Positions 18,841 through 27,354 of a stretch of 62,208 nucleotides of DNA are shown here, piece after piece (the stretch's first letter is position 1; each line of letters starts with the position of its first letter). The notes beneath the pieces were generated by a model, which worked only from the letters and a program-made list of their open reading frames with translations, had not been told where the DNA came from and did not search any database. Origin of the DNA: Rhodospirillaceae bacterium (GTDB lineage: Bacteria > Pseudomonadota > Alphaproteobacteria > UBA6615); assembly GCA_002724635.1 (NCBI GenBank), contig PBPM01000097.1:1-62208 (forward strand), in the 5' to 3' direction. A program made the position numbers and the translations under genes.

Positions 18841-20046
18841 CTAACTCGTGGGCATCATCGCGCGGGGTAAGAGAATGTAGTAGGCACCGCGGCTCTTCAT
18901 CCGGCTAGCCTTATCTAGCGCCGCACGCCCAGTGCCCCAGTAGAAGTCGCCGCGCACCGCACCGCGGATGGCGTTTCCCGTGTCCTGGGCCAGCATGAGC
19001 CGCCGCAGGCGCTTGTCGCCGCCATCGGGATGCTCGGCATCGAGCCAGATTGGCACGTTCAAGGGCACGTGCTTTGGGTCCACCGCCATCGACCGTTCAG
19101 CCGTCAAGGTCACCCCGGCTGCGCCAGTCGGCCCGTCGCCGTCGATCTCGCGGAAGAAGATGAAGCGGGGGTTCACAGCCAGGGTTTCGCGCATGATCTC
19201 CGGGTTCGCCTCGAGCCAGGCGCGGATGTCGTCCCAGCCCGCACGTCCGGCATCGAGTTCGCCGCGGGCGATAAGTTCCCGGCCGAGCGAGCCGTAATTG
19301 TAGCCGTTATGCCCGGCGAAGCCGACGCGCGTGCGGTCGCCCCCGGGTAGGGCGACGACGCCCGAGCCCTGAACCTGCAGGATGAAGACGTCGAGGATGT
19401 CACGTGCCCAGAACAGGGGTTCCGCCAGTTCCGCGATCGCGCCGGCCTCGATCTCGCCGCGCTTGCGGTAGGGAATCAGACGCCCGTCCTCGACCCGGCC
19501 GACAATGCTGTGCCCCTTAAGCTCGGGATCAAACAACCCGAGCCGCACGAAGACATGATCGTCGGGCAGGGCGTAGATCGGCTCGACATAATCGCCGCCG
19601 TGCTTCCGCGCCGCCTCGATGATCGGCTCGAAATAGCCGGTGAACAACCCCGGATCGTCGGTCGCACCCCGAACATGCAACGGCACCAGCTCGGCCTCGA
19701 TAAGAGCGCGCAGTGCCGCACTGTCGCGGTCGGGAAGTGTTGTGATTCGGGCGCAGATTGGGCGCCAGTCGGCGGCCGTGCCGGCGATGTCATCGGGCCC
19801 GATCTTCGTATCATCAGACATGCGCGCCAGGCTCGCGCAGGACTGGACCCAGGCAGGCAAAGCCTCTGCGAGCGGGTCCGCCCCCCAGCCGGGCAGAGAT
19901 TCGTAGGCGACGGGGGTGTAGCTCGTGCCGGCCGCAGGGGCCAGCTCATCTTCGGAATCACAGGATGCGAGCGCAATCGCGCCTGCAAGCAGCAGGAACA
20001 GTGCACGGGGTCGGCGGAACCTCGGAGCATGCCGCGCGGCAGACAC
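18841..20046 (-). CDS. mltA: Membrane-bound lytic murein transglycosylase A
   Basis: Peptidoglycan-cleaving outer-membrane lipoprotein of about 401 residues. With the GTG start at 20046, five bases after the Tim44-like stop, the N terminus is a classic lipoprotein signal: RRPR, then LFLLLAGAIALASC with lipobox L-A-S-C. The enzyme domain shows FTGYFEPI, VFILQVQGSG, VGFAGHNGYNYGSLGR and the 3D-domain end MLAQDTGNAIRGAVRGDFYWGTG, whose first Asp is catalytic. A longer ATG frame (20124) would overlap the upstream gene by 73 bases and put the signal peptide in the interior. Confidence 0.93.
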   Translation of the reverse strand: MSAARHAPRFRRPRALFLLLAGAIALASCDSEDELAPAAGTSYTPVAYESLPGWGADPLAEALPAWVQSCASLARMSDDTKIGPDDIAGTAADWRPICARITTLPDRDSAALRALIEAELVPLHVRGATDDPGLFTGYFEPIIEAARKHGGDYVEPIYALPDDHVFVRLGLFDPELKGHSIVGRVEDGRLIPYRKRGEIEAGAIAELAEPLFWARDILDVFILQVQGSGVVALPGGDRTRVGFAGHNGYNYGSLGRELIARGELDAGRAGWDDIRAWLEANPEIMRETLAVNPRFIFFREIDGDGPTGAAGVTLTAERSMAVDPKHVPLNVPIWLDAEHPDGGDKRLRRLMLAQDTGNAIRGAVRGDFYWGTGRAALDKASRMKSRGAYYILLPRAMMPTS

Positions 20047-20051
20047 CGCGA

Positions 20052-20720
20052 TCAGTTCGGCGCTTCGGTCGCGACGAGCGTCCAGTTCGGATTGCGCGAG
20101 CGCGTGTTGCGGGCGAATGTCCAAATGTCGGTGACCGTCGTGACCTTGGTCGGGTCGCCCGCGATGGGCTCGCCGGATGCGTCGCGTACCACCTCAATCT
20201 GCTCCGAGACAATCTTTGCAGTCAGGAAGGCCACCCGGCCGTCCATGTTCGCCTCGAGGATTTCGGCTTCGCGGATGCCTACGAGGGTCATCTCCATGGT
20301 CTCATCGCGGCCTTCGCGTTCGGTGATCGCGCCGGAAAAATTCTCATACACCTCGTCCGACAGCAGCGGGCGCAGCGTGTCGCGGTCGCCGTTAGCGAAG
20401 GACGTGACGATCATCTCAAAGGCCATGCGGGTGCCCTCTAGGAACTCGCTCACCGTGAAGCTGTCGTCCGCGGATCGCACATCTCGCAAGCCACCGGCGG
20501 CCGGGGAATCTTCGGGAATGTCGTTCTTGGACGTGCGGTCGGGTAGGGCGACTATGGTGTCGTCGTCGCTGTCCCGGGACTCACCACCGGCATTATCGCG
20601 GCGGGAATAGGGATCATGGGGCGGCCGCTCATGCCCGGTCCGCTTTCCCAGCACGCTACGCAGTCGGAACACTAGGAAGGCCGCCACTAGCGCTAGAAGA
20701 AGTATGTCTAAGTATGCCAC
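20052..20720 (-). CDS. Tim44-like domain protein
   Basis: A 222-residue protein with one N-terminal membrane helix (YLDILLLALVAAFLVFRLRSVLGKRTG), a charged linker, and a C-terminal Tim44-like domain (about 95-222) from FLEGTRMAFEMIVTSFANGD to WTFARNTRSRNPNWTLV. Bacterial members (TimA) are inner-membrane proteins related to the mitochondrial Tim44; the role is unclear. The start is taken as GTG 20720, because VAYLDILLLAL matches the usual beginning; the upstream frame to 20900 is unlike the family. mltA follows 5 bases later. Confidence 0.87.
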   Translation of the reverse strand: MAYLDILLLALVAAFLVFRLRSVLGKRTGHERPPHDPYSRRDNAGGESRDSDDDTIVALPDRTSKNDIPEDSPAAGGLRDVRSADDSFTVSEFLEGTRMAFEMIVTSFANGDRDTLRPLLSDEVYENFSGAITEREGRDETMEMTLVGIREAEILEANMDGRVAFLTAKIVSEQIEVVRDASGEPIAGDPTKVTTVTDIWTFARNTRSRNPNWTLVATEAPN

Positions 20721-20935
20721 GCGCCGTCCGTTTCGCCGTCCGTACTCATGAAGGCCCCTAGCCGTCCGATCGCGTATTGTTACCGCCGCGACCGAAAGTG
20801 GGTTGTTCGTCGTCTCTGCAACACCAACATTACGGTTTTGGCTCGCTCGATACCAGCAGCTGGTGCAAGGCCAATAGCCTGACAATGCGTTGTCCCACAT
20901 CTTTTAAATAGGGGCAAAACAAGGAAAGAACAAGA

Positions 20936-21475
20936 ATGCCCTTTGTGATTCTCGCTCTATTCATTGGCATACCTCTGATCGAGATCTACCTGTTCATCGA
21001 GGTCGGCGGATGGATAGGCCTGTGGCCCACCATCGCCCTGGTCATCCTGACCGCGGTCATCGGCACAGCACTGCTCCGTCAGCAGGGACTCGCGACCTTT
21101 GCCCGGGCCCAGGCCGACCTCGAAGAGCAGCGGCTGCCCGTACGAGAATTGTTTAACGGGGTCTGTCTTCTGATTGGCGGCCTGTTGCTACTTACCCCCG
21201 GTTTCCTGACCGACGCGCTGGGGTTTTCCCTTCTGATTCCACCGATGCGCGCGGTCCTTGGCCGCAGCATTTTCGCGGCGATAGCGCGCTCACGAAACAT
21301 TCATTTTTCCGTGCATGACGCGCCGGAGAACGGCACCGGCAGTGGATTTCGCAACCACGCATCCGGTGGCCCCGTCATCGACGGCGAGGAGTTTGGCGTG
21401 CGCCGGGATAGTGACGAACCAGCCGATCCGTCCCGCCGGATCGGTAACCGTGACGAGCCGGATGGTAAGCGGTGA
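20936..21475 (+). CDS. fxsA: FxsA family membrane protein
   Basis: A 179-residue cytoplasmic-membrane protein. FVILALFIGIPLIEIYLFIEVG, the glycine-rich TIALVILTAVIGTALLRQQG and LLIGGLLLLTPGFLTDALGF are the FxsA signatures. The last 60 residues are hydrophilic. The E. coli relative overcomes F-exclusion of phage T7; the physiological role is unknown. The start ATG 20936 follows AAGGAAAGAAC. It diverges from the Tim44-like gene, with secB next on the same strand. Confidence 0.92.
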   Translation: MPFVILALFIGIPLIEIYLFIEVGGWIGLWPTIALVILTAVIGTALLRQQGLATFARAQADLEEQRLPVRELFNGVCLLIGGLLLLTPGFLTDALGFSLLIPPMRAVLGRSIFAAIARSRNIHFSVHDAPENGTGSGFRNHASGGPVIDGEEFGVRRDSDEPADPSRRIGNRDEPDGKR

Positions 21476-21578
21476 CTAAACACCGCAGACGCGGTTGTAC
21501 CGCGGCGCGCGCCCGTGTTAGCCAGTGCGCCAACTTTTCCGCGCCAGAGCCGCGCATAGCAAACGATATGGAAACGCC

Positions 21579-22148
21579 ATGAGTGACGAGAGCCCAGCCG
21601 CACCGAACCTGGACGGCACCGACGCCGGCGGCGCGCCGATGATGATGGTCAACGCCCAGTATGTAAAAGACCTCTCCTTTGAGAATCCGAACGCACCCCA
21701 GTCGCTGAGCAATCAGAGTGGGGAGCCGAATGTCCAGATCGCAATTGACGTCAATGCGGACCAGATCGCCGACAAGGCCTTCGAGGTGACGCTAACCCTT
21801 CGGGCCGAGGGCGCCTCCGGGTCCGACCAGCTGTTCATCGTCGAAATCGTCTATGCCGGTATTTTCTCCCTCGGCGAGGTGCCTGACGAGTATGTGCCCC
21901 CGCTTTTGTACATCGAGGCACCACGCCAGCTCTTCCCCTTCGCTCGGGCGATCGTCGCCGACGCAGTGCGTGATGGCGGTTTTCCGCCGCTCCTTGTGCA
22001 GCCAGTCGACTTCATGGCGCTCTATCAGCAGCGGGTCGCCCAGATGCAGGCCGCGGAGAGCGACGCAGATGGCGAAGCCGCCACGGCACCCGACAACGGA
22101 GACGGCAAGGACGGGGATGAGAAGCAAAAGTTCGAGTTTGAGCTCTAG
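21579..22148 (+). CDS. secB: Protein-export chaperone
   Basis: Tetrameric cytoplasmic chaperone that holds precursors unfolded and hands them to SecA; 189 residues. NAQYVKDLSFENPNAP, the EIVYAGIFSL strand, LLYIEAPRQLFPFARAIVADAVRDGGFPPLLVQPVDFMALYQQR are diagnostic. The C-terminal 30 residues are acidic and low-complexity, as in other alphaproteobacterial SecB proteins. The start ATG 21579 is where homology begins, not the upstream frame at 21525. It is convergent with dnaQ. Confidence 0.96.
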   Translation: MSDESPAAPNLDGTDAGGAPMMMVNAQYVKDLSFENPNAPQSLSNQSGEPNVQIAIDVNADQIADKAFEVTLTLRAEGASGSDQLFIVEIVYAGIFSLGEVPDEYVPPLLYIEAPRQLFPFARAIVADAVRDGGFPPLLVQPVDFMALYQQRVAQMQAAESDADGEAATAPDNGDGKDGDEKQKFEFEL

Positions 22149-22182
22149 CGCACGCCGCACCTAGTTTAGCGGCACCGTAATT

Positions 22183-22863
22183 CTAGTCGTCGCCGGCCGA
22201 CCAGATCGGCTCATTTAGGCTCGCGACCAGCTGCGCATGGGCCGCCAGCTCCTCGGCGTTCGGCGCATGAGGGCGGGCAGGACGCGCTTTGCGCTGGACC
22301 GGCGCAAGGCCCTCCACCTTCGCTTTCTCCCCGGCCAGTGCGAGGTCAGGTTGGCGGCCGCCGCGCAATTGCAAATAGACCTCGGCCAACAATTCGGCAT
22401 CGAGTAGCGCACCATGCTTCTCGCGCCGCGATAAATCGATTTCGAATCGCCGGCACAGGGCATCCAGGCTTGCCTGTGCCCCCGGAAAGGTCCGCCGAGC
22501 GAGCGCTACAGTATCGGTCGAGCGCTCCATTGGCAGCGCCGGGAAACCCAATTGCTTGAGCTCGGCATTGATGAATTTCATGTCAAAGCCGGCATTGTGG
22601 ATCACCAGCTGGGCGTCGCCAACGAATTCGAGGAAGTCGGCCACCACCTCGGCGAAGACCGGCTTTTGGGCCAGGAACTCTTCGCTCAGTCCGTGCACAT
22701 TAAATGCATCCTCGGGCATGTCGCGCTCGGGGTTGATATAGACGTGATAGGTCTCGCCGGTGGGTATGTGGTGCTGCGCCTCGACGCAGCCGATCTCCAC
22801 GATGCGATGGCTGCTGGCCGGGTCCAGCCCGGTGGTTTCTGTGTCGAGAATGACTTCGCGCAC
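22183..22863 (-). CDS. dnaQ: DNA polymerase III epsilon subunit (proofreading exonuclease)
   Basis: DEDDh 3'-5' exonuclease that proofreads for Pol III; about 226 residues. VREVILDTETTGLD holds exo I (D-x-E), LVIHNAGFDMKFI exo II, and REKHGALLDAELLAEVYLQL exo III with the His. The C-terminal part (about 180-226) is the polymerase-binding tail. I place the start at GTG 22863 because the family usually opens at this residue and CAGGACGG lies upstream; a longer frame from ATG 22905 would overlap coaE by 23 bases. Confidence 0.94.
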   Translation of the reverse strand: MREVILDTETTGLDPASSHRIVEIGCVEAQHHIPTGETYHVYINPERDMPEDAFNVHGLSEEFLAQKPVFAEVVADFLEFVGDAQLVIHNAGFDMKFINAELKQLGFPALPMERSTDTVALARRTFPGAQASLDALCRRFEIDLSRREKHGALLDAELLAEVYLQLRGGRQPDLALAGEKAKVEGLAPVQRKARPARPHAPNAEELAAHAQLVASLNEPIWSAGDD

Positions 22864-22882
22864 GGGCCCGTCCTGCTTCAGT

Positions 22883-23500
22883 TCAAATCCTGCTGGGCGG
22901 GCCAAGCCGTGCAGCAGCGCAGACCGCCATAATGATCCGCTTCAATCGGCGGAAAGTATAAGCCCTGCCCGCACCCGTCTCTACGACAAAGTCCGCGCGC
23001 CGGCGCTTTTCTTGGTCAGGCATCTGGGAGGCGAGGACGGCATCGAACTTCTCTACCGTCATCCCTGGCCGGGCGAGTACCCGCCGGCGCTGTAGCCACT
23101 CCGGCGCCGACACGACTATCACACCGTCAACACGATCTTCGCTGCCCGTCTCGAAGAGGAGCGGAACATCCAGCACCACGAGGGGTGTGCGCTGGCGCCG
23201 GTGATTGCGCACAAAGGCGGCGGCAGCAGCGCGCACACGCGGATGCACAATCGCCTCCAAGGAGGCGCGTGACCGGTCGTCTCCGAACACGGCCGCCCCG
23301 AGAGCCGCCCGGTCGACGCCGCCCTCGACGACGACGCCGGGAAAGCGAGCATCCAATGCCGTGCGCAGCTCCATATCGAAAGCGAAGAGACCATGCACCG
23401 TCGCATCGGAATCGTGCACCGGCACACCTAGGTGCCGAAGCATACCGGCCGACGACGACTTGCCCATCCCGATGGATCCTGTCAGGCCGAGAACGATCAT
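22883..23500 (-). CDS. coaE: Dephospho-CoA kinase
   Basis: Last step of coenzyme A synthesis, phosphorylating dephospho-CoA on the ribose 3'-OH; 205 residues. The P-loop GLTGSIGMGKSSSAGML is at the N terminus, followed by VPVHDSDATVHGL, and PLVVLDVPLLFETG, the substrate and lid regions. The start ATG 23500 overlaps the aroE stop (ATGA, 23497-23500). It belongs to the conserved ppsR-maf-aroE-coaE-dnaQ run. Confidence 0.95.
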   Translation of the reverse strand: MIVLGLTGSIGMGKSSSAGMLRHLGVPVHDSDATVHGLFAFDMELRTALDARFPGVVVEGGVDRAALGAAVFGDDRSRASLEAIVHPRVRAAAAAFVRNHRRQRTPLVVLDVPLLFETGSEDRVDGVIVVSAPEWLQRRRVLARPGMTVEKFDAVLASQMPDQEKRRRADFVVETGAGRAYTFRRLKRIIMAVCAAARLGPPSRI

Positions 23501-24378
23501 GTGGCAGCTACATCCCGCGCATGATTGTCGTGCGCAGCCAGCACCGCACCACGCAGATCCTCGTCGACCGCGGCATCGACCCCGAACCAAGCACGGAAGC
23601 CAGCGCGCGCCTGGTGCAGCAACATACCCAGACCGTCGATAACAGTATTCCCCCGTGCCCGTGCCGCCGCGAGAAGGCCCGTCTCCAAGGGTGCGTAGAC
23701 AATATCGTTCACCACGGCTTCCGCGGGCAACATTGCAAGATCGAGCTCTAGCGGCGGCTGGCCGATCATGCCCAGACTGGTCGTGTTGATGACAATGCCC
23801 GCCTCTGCCAGAGCCGCCGGTCCGTCGTTCATGGCGTGAGCGCTGACCCGAAGGCCGGCGATGCCCGCGAGCGCAGCAAGCGCCTCGGCCCGCGCTAATG
23901 TCCGGTTGACAATGCGGATCTCCTCGACCCCGGCGTCGGCCAGTCCGACCATGGCGGCACGCGCGGCGCCGCCAGCGCCCAAAATCACTGCCGCACGGCC
24001 GCCGAACCGGTTTACCAGTGCATCCGGCGCACTGGCCCGGATATTCTCGATCAGGCCGTAGGCGTCGGTATTCGTGGCCGACAGCGCTCCGTCGTCGCCC
24101 ACCACGATCGTGTTGATCGCGCCGATACGCTGGGCGTCCTCGTCGACGCGGTCGACCAGTGCCATCGCAGCCTCCTTGTGAGGAACGGTAAGGTTAACCC
24201 CAAGGAAGCCCTGCTCAGCAAGCCCGGCCAGTGCCACCGGCAGATCGTCTGGCGTCACGGGAATCGCCTCATAGCTCCCCGTAATGCCATATCGGGCGAG
24301 CCAGTGCCCGTGCAGCACAGGGGACAGTGAGTGCTCCACCGGCCAGCCCATCACACCCACCTTAGTATTTTCCGTCAT
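23497..24378 (-). CDS. aroE: Shikimate dehydrogenase (NADP+)
   Basis: Reduces 3-dehydroshikimate to shikimate in the chorismate pathway; 293 residues. GWPVEHSLSPVLHGHW is the substrate-binding N terminus, VNLTVPHKEAAM holds the catalytic Lys, and VILGAGGAARAAMVGL with NRTLARAEAL is the NADP-binding Rossmann segment. Its start overlaps the maf stop (24375-24378). Confidence 0.96.
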   Translation of the reverse strand: MTENTKVGVMGWPVEHSLSPVLHGHWLARYGITGSYEAIPVTPDDLPVALAGLAEQGFLGVNLTVPHKEAAMALVDRVDEDAQRIGAINTIVVGDDGALSATNTDAYGLIENIRASAPDALVNRFGGRAAVILGAGGAARAAMVGLADAGVEEIRIVNRTLARAEALAALAGIAGLRVSAHAMNDGPAALAEAGIVINTTSLGMIGQPPLELDLAMLPAEAVVNDIVYAPLETGLLAAARARGNTVIDGLGMLLHQARAGFRAWFGVDAAVDEDLRGAVLAAHDNHARDVAAT

Positions 24379-25004
24379 GCCATCACCACATTCTCGCGCC
24401 GCAGGAAATCCAGCACCGGCAGGAGAGGGAGACCAAGGACGGCAAAGAAGTCGCCATCGATCTTCGAGAACAGCTGCGCTCCGAATCCCTCTAGCTCATA
24501 TGCTCCGACCGACTGGCAGACCGAGTCCCCCGCGAGCGCGACATAACGGTCGATAAAACCCTCGGAAAACGTACGCATACACAAGTCGGCGCTTTCGGTG
24601 TGGTGCCAGGCGACCTCGCCATCAATCAAACCGCAAACCGAGGAATGCAGGGTATGACGCCTGCCTACGAGCCGCCGCAGGTGATCGCGTACGCCATCGC
24701 GTCCTTTCGGTTTGTCAAATAGGTCATCCTCGCAAGACAGGACCTGGTCGGCCCCAAGAACGATCGCTTCAGGATGCGCGGGGGCAACGGTCTGGGCCTT
24801 GAGTTCGGCTAGTGTCTCCGCGATCACCGTGTGGGGCACCTTGGCCTCCAAAAGCTGGTCGCGCACCGCCCCTTCGTCCACATCCGCAGGGTCAATTAGG
24901 TGCGGCACGCCCGCTGCTATCAGCAGCCGGGTGCGCACCGCGCTGCCTGAGGCGAGCACGACCTGGCGCCCGCCCGGTATCTGCATCCCAATTTCGTCAG
25001 GCAT
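24375..25004 (-). CDS. Maf-family nucleoside triphosphate pyrophosphatase
   Basis: A 209-residue Maf/YceF-type protein that hydrolyses non-canonical or selected NTPs to NMPs. QVVLASGSAVRTRLLIAAG (normally LASxSPxR; here SGSAVR), IVLGADQVL with the catalytic Asp, and GAYELEGFGAQLFSKIDGDFFAVLGLPL support it. This is the more divergent of the two Maf forms usual in alphaproteobacteria, the one next to aroE. It overlaps ppsR by 8 bases. Confidence 0.92.
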   Translation of the reverse strand: MPDEIGMQIPGGRQVVLASGSAVRTRLLIAAGVPHLIDPADVDEGAVRDQLLEAKVPHTVIAETLAELKAQTVAPAHPEAIVLGADQVLSCEDDLFDKPKGRDGVRDHLRRLVGRRHTLHSSVCGLIDGEVAWHHTESADLCMRTFSEGFIDRYVALAGDSVCQSVGAYELEGFGAQLFSKIDGDFFAVLGLPLLPVLDFLRRENVVMA

Positions 25005-25842
25005 CCTTGTCCTTCTCTACATCTTCGAGCCGGCGATTGTGGAGCGTCATGATTGCGGCGGCGGTCTCCTCGATTGACCGTCGGGTAACGTCGATCACCG
25101 GCCAGTTGTTGCGCGAGAAGTATCGACGCGCCTCGGTGATCTCTGCCCGCACGACCTCGGGATCTACATAATCGGTCTCCTCGTGCTCTTGGAGGGACGT
25201 CAGGCGCGCGCGGCGCAATTCCACTAGGCGCTTCGGATCATTGGTCAGGCCGATTACCAGCGGGTGGGTGAGATACTCCAAACTGTCGGGTAAGGGAACA
25301 CCGGGCACATAGGGCACATTCGCCGCCTTGATACCGCGATTGGCCAGATACAGGCATGTCGGCGTTTTCGACGTGCGCGATACTCCAACGAGCACGATGT
25401 CCGAGCCGTTCAGTTCTTCTGTCCGCTGGCCATCGTCATGAGTCAGTGACCAGTCCATTGCTTCAATACGGTTGAAATAGGCGGCGTCGAGCGCGTGCTG
25501 GCCGCCCACCAGGTGGGTCGGCTGCTGTCCTAGATAGTTGCCCACGGCTGCGATCACCGGATCCAAGACCGATATACACGGAACCTTGCGCAGCCGGCAT
25601 CCACGGATCAGCTGCTCGCACAGGTTGTCATCGACCAGAGTAAAAATCACCGGTCCGGGGTTCTCGCCGATCTCCTCAAGCACCAAATCCATAGCCTTGG
25701 GAGTGCGCGCCATCGGCCAGAAATGCTCGACCGAAGTTGTGTCGGAAAACTGGGCGAGACAAGCCCGCGAGACCGATCGGATCGTCTCGCCGGTCGAATC
25801 CGACACCATATGCAGGTGGAAGACATCATCACTTGCGGCCAT
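24997..25842 (-). CDS. ppsR: Pyruvate,phosphate dikinase / PEP synthase regulatory protein (DUF299)
   Basis: Bifunctional ADP-dependent kinase and Pi-dependent pyrophosphorylase that controls PPDK or PEP synthase; 281 residues. FHLHMVSDSTGETI at the N terminus, and VGVSRTSKTPTCLYLANRGIKAAN with the P-loop-like GVSRTSKT, are the DUF299 signatures. In alphaproteobacteria it is the gene directly beside the origin, known in older literature as RP001. It is first of the minus-strand run ppsR-maf-aroE-coaE-dnaQ. Confidence 0.95.
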   Translation of the reverse strand: MAASDDVFHLHMVSDSTGETIRSVSRACLAQFSDTTSVEHFWPMARTPKAMDLVLEEIGENPGPVIFTLVDDNLCEQLIRGCRLRKVPCISVLDPVIAAVGNYLGQQPTHLVGGQHALDAAYFNRIEAMDWSLTHDDGQRTEELNGSDIVLVGVSRTSKTPTCLYLANRGIKAANVPYVPGVPLPDSLEYLTHPLVIGLTNDPKRLVELRRARLTSLQEHEETDYVDPEVVRAEITEARRYFSRNNWPVIDVTRRSIEETAAAIMTLHNRRLEDVEKDKDA

Positions 25843-26306
25843 CGGATACCCTATCGGCTGGGAGCAACTACAATGACAACGGGGATAAGTCTAACCGCCG
25901 CGCAGTGCTCAAAATTTTTTAAACCTTATGCCGTCCGAACACCCCCATGTCATCCCATAGCGGACAAAGTTTCCAACAAGCGGTATGGCATCGGCTCGTA
26001 AAATGGTCATCCTCCGGCCCTACGGAGATAATCCACATGCCGGATCATGACGAACATGTTTGTGAGCACGCCAGAATCCGTTTCATGAACACATTTGCAG
26101 CAGGCGCATACACAACCGGGAAGAGCAGTGGATAGAGTTGTGAATGGCAAGATATCCATTGGATTCACCGGACATCTACAACGACAGTTCAATTTTCACT
26201 TCATTTAATTTTTTATTTTTGTGATGCGCCAAGATAACCGGATCGGCATAGTCGGCACTCGCATGGCCCCGCCGCAGAACCAGCCCCAACAACAGCCTTT
26301 AATCCC
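25843..26306. other. Predicted chromosomal replication origin (oriC), ppsR-hemE intergenic region
   Basis: A gene-free 464-base gap between divergent ppsR and hemE, the site of the origin in Caulobacter, Rickettsia and several rhizobia. DnaA-box-like 9-mers: TAATCCACA at 26029-26037 (one mismatch to TTATCCACA), CTATCCACT on the minus strand at 26127-26135 (two mismatches), TTATCCCCG on the minus strand at 25880-25888 (two mismatches). Two AT-rich tracts could be unwinding elements: 25911-25924 and, stronger, 26187-26221. GANTC methylation sites occur at 26074 and 26162. No TTAA-N7-TTAA CtrA box was found. The placement rests mainly on synteny. Confidence 0.7.
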
Positions 26307-27341
26307 TTGACCAACCTGTTTCTTGACGCTCTTTCCGGCGTAGCCGGTCCCCGCCCGCCCTTCTGGTTCATGCGCCAGGCCGGACGCTATCTCCCGGAAT
26401 ACCGAGAGATTCGGGAGCAGGCCTCTGGCTTCCTCGATCTTTGCTATAGCCCTGAACGTGCCGCACGGGTGACCCTTCAGCCAATCGAGCGGTTTCACGC
26501 TGACGCCGCGATTCTGTTCTCCGACATTCTGGTAATCCCCGACGCGATCGGTCAGGAGGTCGGCTTCGTCGAGGGGACAGGACCCGTTCTCACGCCGGTC
26601 ACGGGGGGCGCTGATTTGGCGAAGCTCGATCCGGTTAGGACCCTCGATCATCTGGCCCCGGTGTTTGAGACCGTCCGACAGGTTCGTGCAGGGCTACCCG
26701 ACGATGTGGCGCTGATCGGTTTTTGCGGTGCGCCGTGGACGGTCGCAACCTACATGGTGGAGGGCGGTTCCAGCCGAGACTTCAGTGCTATCAAGAGCTG
26801 GGCTGTGCGTGAGCGAGCGGAGTTCGCCGTGCTAATGGATATCTTGGTCGAGTCAACCACGGACTACCTAATCGCGCAGATCGAGGCGGGGGCACAGGCG
26901 CTGCAGGTTTTCGACACCTGGGCCGGTGCGGTGCCAGCGAATGATTTCGACAGCTGGGTCATCGCGCCGACGGCGCTCATAGTCGACGGCGTGAAGTCGG
27001 CGCGTCCGGATGTTCCGATCATCGGGTTCGCGCGCGGGATCGGCGACCGCCTCGAGGCGTATATCCGGGGTACGGGTGTTGATGCGGTGGGGCTCGATGC
27101 CGCGATAACGCCGGCGGAAGCGGCGGCGAAGATCCAGCCGATATGTCCAGTCCAGGGCAATCTCGATCCCGCTTATCTGATGGTAGGCGGCGCGGAAATG
27201 GAGGAGGCGGCAAAAGAAATTCTCGATACGTTGGCCGGGGGACCCTTTGTGTTCAACCTAGCCCACGGTATCCATAAGGACACCCCGCCGGCCCATGTGG
27301 AGCGGCTGGCGGAGATCGTCCGCAGGTGGGTTGCGTCATGA
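26307..27341 (+). CDS. hemE: Uroporphyrinogen decarboxylase
   Basis: Converts uroporphyrinogen III to coproporphyrinogen III; 344 residues. PPFWFMRQAGRYLPEYREIR, YSPERAARVTLQPIERFHADAAILFSDIL, GFCGAPWTVATYMVEG and LAHGIHKDTPP are the family's substrate and active-site segments. The only in-frame start before the conserved region is TTG at 26307: a stop lies at 26235 and no ATG or GTG comes between. No good ribosome-binding site precedes it. First of the hemE-hemH-hemJ-rho series, transcribed away from the predicted origin. Confidence 0.95.
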   Translation: MTNLFLDALSGVAGPRPPFWFMRQAGRYLPEYREIREQASGFLDLCYSPERAARVTLQPIERFHADAAILFSDILVIPDAIGQEVGFVEGTGPVLTPVTGGADLAKLDPVRTLDHLAPVFETVRQVRAGLPDDVALIGFCGAPWTVATYMVEGGSSRDFSAIKSWAVRERAEFAVLMDILVESTTDYLIAQIEAGAQALQVFDTWAGAVPANDFDSWVIAPTALIVDGVKSARPDVPIIGFARGIGDRLEAYIRGTGVDAVGLDAAITPAEAAAKIQPICPVQGNLDPAYLMVGGAEMEEAAKEILDTLAGGPFVFNLAHGIHKDTPPAHVERLAEIVRRWVAS

Positions 27342-27354
27342 TTCGAGGCAGGCC

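Noticed and set aside
19510-20610. Plus-strand open frame of 366 residues
   Set aside because: It is antisense to mltA and the Tim44-like gene, and has low-complexity Ser/Arg text without motifs.
22880-22900. GTTCAAATCC-like text resembling a tRNA T-arm
   Set aside because: No acceptor stem or anticodon arm is in place, and it lies at the dnaQ-coaE junction.
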